64,000 nucleotides of DNA from NCBI RefSeq assembly GCF_902859805.1, contig NZ_CADIKC010000009.1, forward strand, positions 62,001 to 126,000, written 5' to 3'. The notes under the pieces were generated by a model. That model was not told where the DNA came from and ran no database searches. It saw nothing but the letters and a program-made list of their open reading frames with translations. How positions within the stretch are numbered: position 1 is the first letter of the stretch; the number at the start of each line of letters is the position of its first letter. Positions 34,786 through 42,199 of this stretch are shown here, piece after piece. The DNA is from Paraburkholderia sediminicola. Its GTDB lineage: Bacteria > Pseudomonadota > Gammaproteobacteria > Burkholderiales > Burkholderiaceae. The position numbers were made by a program, and so were the translations under genes.

Positions 34786-36156
34786 ATGACCACCATCGCA
34801 ATCGAGAATCCCAGCCATACGGGGGCTGCGGACGATGCGCAACTGAATGCCAGCTTCGCGCGCCAGCCGATTCTGAATCGGGACGGCATGCTATGCGGCT
34901 ATGAGATCAAGGTGCGCGCGCCGGAATTGCCGGTGAGCGCCGACTCCGACGCGGGCGCAGCATCGGCCGCCGATCCGGCTGCCGACGCTTTGCCGGGCCG
35001 TGCGCCCGAGCCGGCGCAACTCGTCGCGCGAGCCGTGATTCGCGGTTTGATGCAAGGCAATGTGCGCGGTGCGCTTACCGGGCATCCCGCTTACGTCGAC
35101 GTAAGCCGCGAGATGCTGTTCGACGATTCGATCCAGCATCTGCCCACTGACCGCTTCATGTTCGAATTGTCGCCGTCGATCCTGGTCGACGATGCGCTGA
35201 TTGAGCGCATCGTTAAATTGCATGGGCGGCGCTATCGCTTCGTACTCGATGAAGTGACGCAGCCCGATGAAACGTTTGCGAGGCTGCTGCCTTACGCGGA
35301 AGTCGTCAAGATCGATTTCACACGGGCGTCGAAAGCGCTGTTGCCCAAGTTGACGAGCGTGCTCAAGTCCGCGGGCAAGCTGCTGATCGCGCTGGGTCTC
35401 GACGCACAGAGCGATTTCGAGGAGGCACATGCTCTCGGTTTCGACCGTTTCCAGGGCTACTTCTTCGCGCGTGCGCAGACCTCGACGACGCGGCGTGTCA
35501 GCGCGCCGCGGCATGCATTGCTAAATCTGCTGCAACTGTTGTCGGGCGACCCGACCGTTGCGCAACTCGAAGCCGAACTCAAGCTGAATCCTGTGCTGGT
35601 CATGCATCTGATGAAGCTCGCGAATTCGAGCGGCCTCGCCGTCGGCCACAAGGTCACGACGCTGCGCGAAGCGATCAACGCGACCGGCACGAATCGGATC
35701 GCGCGCTGGACGCAATTGCTGTTGTACGCGGACGGCCGCAAGGTTGCGCTCGAGGACGATCCCCTGCTGCAACTCGCGGCGACCCGGGCGCGCTTCATGG
35801 AACTGGCGATCGAACGCTTGCCCGAAGCAGGGCGTGACGAAGCCGATGCAGCGTTTCTGACCGGCGTGTTTTCGTTTGTCGATGCGGTGTTCGGCGGCTC
35901 GCTCGAAAGCACGCTGAATGTGCTGACGCTATCGCGGCCGATTCAGGCGGGCATCCTGCATCGGCAAGGCGTGTTGGGGTTGTTGCTGACCGCGGTCGAA
36001 GCACTCGAACGCGGGGCGTGGGATGAACTCGATGCCTTGTGCGCGCGCTTGCAGCCGTTGACGGTGGAAGAGATCGCGCTGCTTGGATTGGCGGCGGGGG
36101 CGTGGGCCGGGGTTGCGGATCGGAGTGCGGAGGGGTTGGAGCGGATCGAGGATTGA
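34786..36156 (+). CDS. EAL-HDOD signalling protein, degenerate EAL (YuxH family)
   Basis: A 456-residue regulatory protein. It has an N-terminal EAL-like domain (about residues 22-235) and a C-terminal HDOD domain (about 240-430, LLNLLQLLSGDPTVAQLEAEL, MHLMKLANSSGLAVGH). The EAL position reads YEIKVRA instead of EAL. An expected metal-ligand loop, VLDEVTQPDETFA, also departs from the consensus, so phosphodiesterase activity is unlikely and a binding or scaffold role is more plausible. A paralogue is at 51007. An Ala/Asp-rich insert occupies residues 52-75. GGGGGA precedes the ATG. Confidence 0.9.
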   Translation: MTTIAIENPSHTGAADDAQLNASFARQPILNRDGMLCGYEIKVRAPELPVSADSDAGAASAADPAADALPGRAPEPAQLVARAVIRGLMQGNVRGALTGHPAYVDVSREMLFDDSIQHLPTDRFMFELSPSILVDDALIERIVKLHGRRYRFVLDEVTQPDETFARLLPYAEVVKIDFTRASKALLPKLTSVLKSAGKLLIALGLDAQSDFEEAHALGFDRFQGYFFARAQTSTTRRVSAPRHALLNLLQLLSGDPTVAQLEAELKLNPVLVMHLMKLANSSGLAVGHKVTTLREAINATGTNRIARWTQLLLYADGRKVALEDDPLLQLAATRARFMELAIERLPEAGRDEADAAFLTGVFSFVDAVFGGSLESTLNVLTLSRPIQAGILHRQGVLGLLLTAVEALERGAWDELDALCARLQPLTVEEIALLGLAAGAWAGVADRSAEGLERIED

Positions 36157-36281
36157 GGGGGAGGCGTCGGTTGGCGAGTTGCTGGCTGATGTGCGTTGAA
36201 CTCCGGGTGGGAATGTGGCGGCGCGGATTGATGTGGTCTTCCCTGAATGTCGATTGATAGGTGCAGGCAATTCATTGCATT

Positions 36282-36314
36282 GCAAAACGGCGAAGCACGG
36301 CTTCGCCGTTTTGC
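36282..36314 (+). terminator. terminator downstream of EAL-HDOD gene
   Basis: A perfect 14-bp stem, GCAAAACGGCGAAG / CTTCGCCGTTTTGC, with a 5-nt loop (CACGG) and GTTT after it. The A and T runs are within the stem, so it could act in both directions. It marks the point where base composition shifts. Confidence 0.75.
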
Positions 36315-36738
36315 GTTTACGGCGTGCCATGCCTTGAACGAGCACCAGGCTGAAGGTTGAGCCAATCACTTTCCTTGAATTCTGACGACGCTGTCAGAAG
36401 GGGCCGATAGCGCATTTTGGCTAGGTGGGATAGATTCGCTGCCGATTCTTTCGGTGTGAAAGGATTGGTTGCTGGTCTAACGGCGCCACCGATCATCGTC
36501 GATCGTTCTGGCAAAGTTCGCCGGGGCTTTCAGCATTTGCAATTCAGAGACCGGCCCGCTGCGATTCTCGTCGGTCGTGCGGACTTTGAATGTCGGGCAG
36601 AGAACTGGTGTGATGTGAGCCAAGATAGACGAGTTTCTCCTAGGTATAGCTCTCGTACCGTCTCGTATTGCAAGGTTTAGAAAATATCCAGCGGCGGATA
36701 GGGCTTCTCCAGAACTATCGCCAGGCGAAGGAGGCGTA
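36315..36738. other. gap at the left border of the AT-rich island
   Basis: No convincing gene. An 87-codon open frame at 36417-36680 has no good ribosome site and no recognisable family. A+T content rises here compared with the genes to the left. The promoter of the small membrane protein gene should be in the last 100 bp. Confidence 0.4.
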
Positions 36739-36927
36739 ATGGATTTTATTGTTTGGTTCTTCCTCGACGTACTCTGTTGGGGTGTCGGGGCCTTCGGGTT
36801 GAAGGTTTTATCTTTTGGAAGACTAAGAGTTTCGAAGTTGGAGCCGGAATGGGTTGCCGGATTTGGAGCTGTTGCTATAACTGTTACGTTTGCTTCGATG
36901 ATTTACATGATCAAAAAGGGGCTTTGA
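36739..36927 (+). CDS. small two-span membrane protein, unknown function
   Basis: A 62-residue protein not recognised. Its reality is supported by a strong ribosome site (GAAGGAGG, 5 nt before ATG). It has two hydrophobic segments: about residues 3-27 (IVWFFLDVLCWGVGAFGLKV) and 38-58 (GFGAVAITVTFASMIYMIKK), with a basic C-terminal tail. It lies in the AT-rich left part of the island upstream of the RTX gene. Its size and hydrophobicity would suit an immunity or accessory protein, but nothing in the sequence proves that. Confidence 0.6.
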   Translation: MDFIVWFFLDVLCWGVGAFGLKVLSFGRLRVSKLEPEWVAGFGAVAITVTFASMIYMIKKGL

Positions 36928-37308
36928 TCTGCGAATTGCAAGTCGCGTCAAATGTCGGGTAGAGCAGCGCGGAAGTCTTGAGCGATAAAATCTGGTAATA
37001 AAAATCTTAATCTACTCTATCCTTTCTAAGGAAAATTTAGAGAGCGTGCGGTTGTCGATAAATGATGAAGGATGTCGGAAATTCCCGTCAGAGAGTCGAC
37101 GATACTGTTTTTTATTTGGGAATTTTCCTCGCTCCATCGAGAAAAATCTCATGGTGCGACTCGGGGTCAGACCGGTACATTCGCTCGGTAGGTTAGTTCC
37201 TTTCCAAGCGGAAGGGCAATGGTGGTGACATGACTTTTGTGCCAGATTTTTTGCATTGGCAGGCTGAGTCACGTCCGGATTTTAGTGAGGCGAATAGGAG
37301 GGTATGCG
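36928..37308. other. AT-rich gap between two membrane protein genes
   Basis: No supported gene. An 86-codon frame on the minus strand (37012-37272) lacks a ribosome site and looks like chance. Around 37150-37190 a short GC-richer patch interrupts the AT-rich DNA. The ribosome site of the next gene (AGGAGGG) is at 37296-37302. Confidence 0.4.
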
Positions 37309-37917
37309 GTGGTGAAAAAGATTACATATGCGGGGCTTCTTTTCGCAGTTGCTGCTGCCGGCTGGGCTGTGATATTCGCTCGTAGTCCAGGACAGATATT
37401 TCCGGGAGAGATGGCCTGGGTATTCTATCTTGTCGCAATCCCTGTATTTGCACAGTGCGGAATATTCGTGGAGAAGTCGTTTCGGAGTGCTTTTTGGAAA
37501 GATGGAATCCCAGTTTCGCCGATTTTGGAGAAAAAATGGAGTGATCAGTACTTTGTCATCCGAGGAATTTGCGGGCAGAACAGAAAGTTTGGGACAGTGA
37601 CAACCTCATCTGAAAATTATAAGTATGAATCGTTGTACAACTTGTCGTGCAGTGGTATTTCGGCAGTTGTGATGTCAAAAACTATAAAAATTGGAAAGGT
37701 ACTGATTGCTGCGGTAGTTGTACTCGTTGTTATAAAAATTATTACGTCCCCAGTTATTCAGAGCGGAGCCTTAACAGTCAAAGGTGAATTGGCAAAAAGT
37801 TGGCCGTTAGTCTGGTTTGTGGTTGGGAGTCTGCAGTTGGCGCTATTTATGTGCATAACGCTTATTTTATATTGGATGTTTTCGAAAATCACTTGTTTAA
37901 TTCGGGGTGAAAAATGA
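37309..37917 (+). CDS. membrane protein overlapping the RTX gene, unknown function
   Basis: A 202-residue protein with no family I recognise. GTG start at 37309 with AGGAGGG ending 6 nt upstream (a second GTG follows directly). Four predicted membrane spans: about residues 6-26, 37-56, 124-142 and 166-190, with the soluble stretch 57-123 between spans 2 and 3. The DNA is markedly AT-rich (19 G/C of 60 at 37681-37740). Its stop overlaps the RTX start (ATGA), so the two are translationally coupled, which ties it to the RTX protein as an immunity, accessory or maturation partner; which one is unknown. Confidence 0.8.
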   Translation: MVKKITYAGLLFAVAAAGWAVIFARSPGQIFPGEMAWVFYLVAIPVFAQCGIFVEKSFRSAFWKDGIPVSPILEKKWSDQYFVIRGICGQNRKFGTVTTSSENYKYESLYNLSCSGISAVVMSKTIKIGKVLIAAVVVLVVIKIITSPVIQSGALTVKGELAKSWPLVWFVVGSLQLALFMCITLILYWMFSKITCLIRGEK

Positions 37918-40900
37918 GTATGTTCACGATCGTAACTAATACAGGGATTGTTGTAATTGAAGTCGCGCCCTCCCTAGGGCGGCGTTTACTCGACAATCTT
38001 ATCCGCAACACCGACGCAGGGGCGAACCTGTACGGCCAGGCTCTGGGAAAGGCGAGTGACGCGACATCATTGTATGACATGGTAAATTCGGTTACTGCTG
38101 GCCTAATGGGTGGCGACGTAAGCAACAGTATTAAGTCGGTGGGAGGATTCGCATTCGGAGTCGCGACGGGCGCTGCAACTCAGGCAGCGGTGAATGTTGT
38201 ACTTGGTGGATTGGCTGGTGGCGCGCTGGTGACAAATCCCGCCGGATGGGCAGTGGTGGCCGGTGCAGGGGCAGGCATATTAGTTGGGTACTACGCGGAC
38301 CAGTACTATAAAAATAACTATGACGCAGCCATGCAGGAGGCGGGTGAACTTGCTCAGAAGATCAACGATGCTATTTTCGGTGACGGTGACGGTGACGGTG
38401 ACGGTGACGGTGACGGTGATGATTCCGCGGAAGATGGCAAGCTAAAGACATACGACCCCACGGGTGCGTACGATCCTTCGAAGAGTAATGGAAGCCCGGG
38501 CGGGGGTCTCCCGTTCGATCTTGGCCGCAATATTCACGATTTTTTTAAATGGCTCTCGCAGTCATTGAATCTTGTCGATCCCCTCATCCTGGACATCGAC
38601 GGTGACGGTATCCACACGACTAACCCAGACAATTCCAACGCCTACTTCGATTTCGATGGCAGCGGCAGCCGTACCCATACCGGCTGGATCAGCACGGGTG
38701 ACGGTTTCCTCGTCCTCGACCGTAACCACAACGGAACGATTGACTCTGGCGCAGAACTGTTCAGTAATTTCACCCCGCTCGCAAACGGCACGCTTGCCGC
38801 GAACGGCTTCGACGCACTCCGCGAGTTCGACCTGAACAGAGATGGTGTCATCGACCGCAACGACGCCATCTGGTCGTCGCTGAGAATCTGGCGCGATGCC
38901 AACGGCGACGGCACTTCACAATCTGGTGAACTGCTCAGCCTCGACGAACTCGGCATTGTCTCGATCAATCTGAGTAAAGACGCCACCATTCGCACGCTTG
39001 AAAACGGCAACATGGTGCGAGGTTCCGGCTCGTTCGTGCAAATGGTAGATGGTGTTCCCGTCGAGCGGGACATGCAGGAAATCTGGTTCGGCCAGGACAC
39101 GCTGCACCAGCGGTTCGACACGGCCATCCCGCTGCGTGACGACGTCATCGCAATGCCATACGTACAAGGCGCCGGTAATGTGCGAGATCTGTGGCAGGCC
39201 GCCAGCCTGGATACACCCGAAGGCACCGCATTGCGCGCACTGCTCGACCAAATCACGCACGCAAAATCGGCGGCCATGCAACAGGCGCTGATGGAGCCGT
39301 TGCTGAAGGCCTGGGCAGCGACATCGGGCATGACGACGTCACAGTCGCTTAAGGACGCAGGCAAACGGACTATTACCGGGTACGCCAGCGACGTCGACTG
39401 GATCGGCCGCCTTACCGTACTCGAAAAAATGTCGGGCACGATGCTGGGGGCCAATAGCAGCGGAACGGTGAACCTGTCAGGCACGCGCGGTCAGTATGTT
39501 TCGAACGCATGGTCGACACTAGTTGAGTCAGTCTATAGGGCCGTCGCAATGCAGACGGTCTGGAAGCCGTACCTCGATGCCATCGTCTACGAGGTGAACG
39601 ACGGCGGGCAAGTGCAGGCCGACTTCAACGGCATGATGTCGAAGCTGAAAGCGGCGGAAACCGTGACCGGCGCAACGGATGTCGCGTTCATACTGGCCGG
39701 ACTGACGAGAGCATTTGGTGTGAACTGGTTGCAGCAGGGGTTCGACATTGGCGCGGAACTCCGCACCTATGTCGAGGCACATCAGAGCGATGCGATGCGC
39801 GAAGCGCTTGGTCAACTAGGCGTCTTGTTCGGCGATGGCACACTGAACGGTAAGTCCACCGGCTCCTCGGGCAGCATCCTAATCGGCTTCGCTGGCAAGG
39901 ACGTGCTGAACGGCGGTGACGGCGACGACATCCTGTTGGGCGGCGACGGCAACGATACGCTTTACGGTGGCGCTGGCGATGACGTGCTTGATGGTGGCGC
40001 AGGTGATGACCTGTTAGTCGGAGGTACGGGCAGCGACACCTATCTGTTTGGACGGCGCTCGGGTAACGACACGATCGAAGAGGCCTACGACTTGTATGGC
40101 AACGACACGGACGTGGTGGTCTTCGACGCAGACATCAGGCCGCAGGACGTGACGGTGCGTCGTGATGGCCAAGGCTCGGATCTGCTGCTCACGTTGTCCG
40201 GCTCCAACAACGTCTTGCGTATCAAGATGCAGTTTTACCAGAGCGGTCTGTTTTTCCCCTACGGCATCGAACTGTTCAAGTTTTCCGACGGTACGATCTG
40301 GACCAAGCAAGATGTCGCCCTGATGGCGTTGCAAGGCACGCCGGGCAACGACGTGCTGGTTGGCTACAACGGCGACGACATACTCGACGGCGGTGCAGGC
40401 AACGACTTGCTGATCGGCGGCGCAGGCAGCGACACGTATCTGTTCGGCCGGCATTCCGGAAACGACACGATCGAGGAGGCTTACGACTTGAACAGCAAGG
40501 ATACCGATGTCGTGTTGTTCGACGCCGATATCCGTCCGGAAGATGTCACCGTGCGTCGCGACGGCCAAAATTCGGATCTACTACTCACGATCGCCGGTTC
40601 GAATAACGTGTTGCGTGTGAAGATGCAGTTCTATCAGAGCGGTCTGCTATTCCCCTACGGCATCGAACAGTTCAAATTCGCCGACGGCACGATCTGGACG
40701 AAGCAGGACGTCGCTCTGATGGCGTTGCAGGGCACGCCGGGCAACGACGTGCTGGTTGGCTACAACGGCGACGACATACTCGACGGCGGTGCAGGCAACG
40801 ACTTGCTGATCGGCGGCGCAGGCAGCGACACGTATCTGTTCGGCCGGCATTCCGGAAACGACACGATCGAGGAAGCGTACGATCTGAACGGCAAGGATAC

Positions 40901-42113
40901 CGACGTCGTGGTCTTCGACGCCGACATCCGTCCGGAGGACGTCACCGTGCGTCGCGACGGCCAAAGCTCGGATCTGCTGCTCACGTTGTCCGGTTCGAAC
41001 AACGTGTTGCGTGTGAAGATGCAGTTCTATCAGAGCGGTCTGCTATTCCCCTACGGCATCGAACAGTTCAAATTCGCTGACGGCACGATCTGGACGAAGC
41101 AGGACGTCGCCCTGATGGCATTGCAGGGTACACCTGGCAACGACGTGCTGGTTGGCTATAACGGCGACGACATACTCGACGGTGGTGCAGGCAACGACTT
41201 GCTGATCGGCGGCGCAGGCAGCGACACGTATCTGTTCGGCCGGCATTCCGGAAACGACACGATCGAGGAAGCGTACGATCTGAACGGCAAGGATACCGAC
41301 GTCGTGGTCTTCGACGCCGACATCCGTCCGGAGGACGTCACCGTGCGTCGCGACGGCCAAAGCTCGGATCTGCTGCTCACGTTGTCCGGTTCGAACAACG
41401 TGTTGCGTGTGAAGATGCAGTTCTATCAGAGCGGTCTGCTTTTCCCCTACGGTATCGAACAGTTCAAGTTCGCCGACGGCACGATCTGGGACAAGCGGAC
41501 CGTCGCGTTGATGGCGTTGCAGGGCACGCCCGGCAACGACGTTCTGGTTGGCTACAACGGCGACGATGTGCTCGACGGCGGCGCAGGCAACGACTTGCTG
41601 ATCGGCGGCGCGGGCAGCGACACGTATCTGTTCGGCCGGCATTCCGGAAACGACACGATCGAGGAAGTGTACGACCCGAACGGCAAGGATACCGACGTCG
41701 TGCTATTCGACGCGGATATCAAGCCCGGCGACGTCACCGTGCGTCGCGACAGTAACAGTTCGGACCTTCTGGTCACGCTGTCGGGTTCCGACAATGTACT
41801 GCGAATCAAGATGCAGTTCTACGAGAGCGGTTCGACGCTGCCGTATGGAATAGAGCAGTTCCGTTTCGCCGATGGCACCACGTGGGATAAAGCAACGATC
41901 AACGCAAAGGCGTTAGCGGCGGGGCCTAAGCTAATGTCGTCGATGCGAACCTTCGAGCCGGATCCAATCGACCCATCGGCATACATCGAAAGCAAACTGG
42001 ACCTGCTGATCCAGACAATGGCGAGCATCGCGCCGCCGTCGTTATCCGACTCGGCATGGCAGCAAAGCGCAACGCAAGCGCTGACACCGCCGGTAGCAGT
42101 GAACTGTTTCTAG
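37914..42113 (+). CDS. large RTX calcium-binding protein, type I secretion substrate
   Basis: A 1399-residue secreted protein. Order: residues 1-75 of unknown type; 76-132 a Gly/Ala-rich hydrophobic stretch (VATGAATQAAVNVVLGGLAG, VVAGAGAGILVGYYAD) like a glycine-zipper membrane segment; 156-169 seven Gly-Asp pairs; about 222-355 an EF-hand-like calcium region (DIDGDGIHTT, DRNHNGTIDSGAE, DLNRDGVIDRND); about 650-705 RTX nonapeptides (GGDGDDILLGGDGNDTLYGG). Then come five 132-residue repeats mixing nonapeptides with the haemolysin calcium-binding-related fold. A C-terminal signal-like end (LIQTMASIAPPSLSD) closes it. No Cys-protease or known enzyme domain is seen. The secretion genes follow directly. 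It could be a toxin or an adhesin. Confidence 0.93.
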   Translation: MSMFTIVTNTGIVVIEVAPSLGRRLLDNLIRNTDAGANLYGQALGKASDATSLYDMVNSVTAGLMGGDVSNSIKSVGGFAFGVATGAATQAAVNVVLGGLAGGALVTNPAGWAVVAGAGAGILVGYYADQYYKNNYDAAMQEAGELAQKINDAIFGDGDGDGDGDGDGDDSAEDGKLKTYDPTGAYDPSKSNGSPGGGLPFDLGRNIHDFFKWLSQSLNLVDPLILDIDGDGIHTTNPDNSNAYFDFDGSGSRTHTGWISTGDGFLVLDRNHNGTIDSGAELFSNFTPLANGTLAANGFDALREFDLNRDGVIDRNDAIWSSLRIWRDANGDGTSQSGELLSLDELGIVSINLSKDATIRTLENGNMVRGSGSFVQMVDGVPVERDMQEIWFGQDTLHQRFDTAIPLRDDVIAMPYVQGAGNVRDLWQAASLDTPEGTALRALLDQITHAKSAAMQQALMEPLLKAWAATSGMTTSQSLKDAGKRTITGYASDVDWIGRLTVLEKMSGTMLGANSSGTVNLSGTRGQYVSNAWSTLVESVYRAVAMQTVWKPYLDAIVYEVNDGGQVQADFNGMMSKLKAAETVTGATDVAFILAGLTRAFGVNWLQQGFDIGAELRTYVEAHQSDAMREALGQLGVLFGDGTLNGKSTGSSGSILIGFAGKDVLNGGDGDDILLGGDGNDTLYGGAGDDVLDGGAGDDLLVGGTGSDTYLFGRRSGNDTIEEAYDLYGNDTDVVVFDADIRPQDVTVRRDGQGSDLLLTLSGSNNVLRIKMQFYQSGLFFPYGIELFKFSDGTIWTKQDVALMALQGTPGNDVLVGYNGDDILDGGAGNDLLIGGAGSDTYLFGRHSGNDTIEEAYDLNSKDTDVVLFDADIRPEDVTVRRDGQNSDLLLTIAGSNNVLRVKMQFYQSGLLFPYGIEQFKFADGTIWTKQDVALMALQGTPGNDVLVGYNGDDILDGGAGNDLLIGGAGSDTYLFGRHSGNDTIEEAYDLNGKDTDVVVFDADIRPEDVTVRRDGQSSDLLLTLSGSNNVLRVKMQFYQSGLLFPYGIEQFKFADGTIWTKQDVALMALQGTPGNDVLVGYNGDDILDGGAGNDLLIGGAGSDTYLFGRHSGNDTIEEAYDLNGKDTDVVVFDADIRPEDVTVRRDGQSSDLLLTLSGSNNVLRVKMQFYQSGLLFPYGIEQFKFADGTIWDKRTVALMALQGTPGNDVLVGYNGDDVLDGGAGNDLLIGGAGSDTYLFGRHSGNDTIEEVYDPNGKDTDVVLFDADIKPGDVTVRRDSNSSDLLVTLSGSDNVLRIKMQFYESGSTLPYGIEQFRFADGTTWDKATINAKALAAGPKLMSSMRTFEPDPIDPSAYIESKLDLLIQTMASIAPPSLSDSAWQQSATQALTPPVAVNCF
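38379..38420 (+). repeat. GGTGAC hexanucleotide repeat coding Gly-Asp pairs
   Basis: Six exact GGTGAC units and one GGTGAT in frame, encoding seven Gly-Asp pairs between the hydrophobic N-terminal region and the calcium domain of the RTX protein. Slippage here would change linker length without loss of frame. Confidence 0.9.
40029..41920 (+). repeat. five tandem 396-bp repeats in the RTX gene
   Basis: Units begin with GSDTYLFGR at 40029, 40425, 40821, 41217 and 41613, spaced exactly 396 bp (132 residues). The last unit is shortened at its 3' end. Units 3 and 4 are identical over a run of about 255 bp by eye, pointing to recent duplication or gene conversion. The first and last units are the most divergent. 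Confidence 0.95.
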
Positions 42114-42130
42114 TTCGTTTCGCCATCGTT

Positions 42131-42160
42131 AGGTCGCGCGACGCTTATGTCGTGCGACCT
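42131..42160 (+). terminator. hairpin between RTX gene and secretion genes (possible attenuator)
   Basis: A 12-bp stem with one G-U type mismatch, AGGTCGCGCGAC / GTCGTGCGACCT, and loop GCTTAT. It lies 18 bp after the RTX stop and 40 bp before the ABC transporter start. No T-run follows, so it may slow rather than stop transcription, favouring substrate over transporter. Confidence 0.55.
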
Positions 42161-42199
42161 GCTTACCCGTAGCCGCAGCACGCAGAAAGCAATACCCCA

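Noticed and set aside
36417..36680. 87-codon frame at the island border
   Set aside because: No convincing ribosome site or hydrophobic or domain pattern; could be chance. Left as a gap note.
37012..37272. 86-codon minus-strand frame in the AT-rich gap
   Set aside because: No ribosome site; overlaps the upstream region of the 202-residue membrane protein gene and has no recognisable features.
40029..41920. CRISPR-like regular repeats
   Set aside because: The 396-bp period is in frame within a single RTX gene and encodes calcium-binding repeats; no short repeat/spacer pattern.
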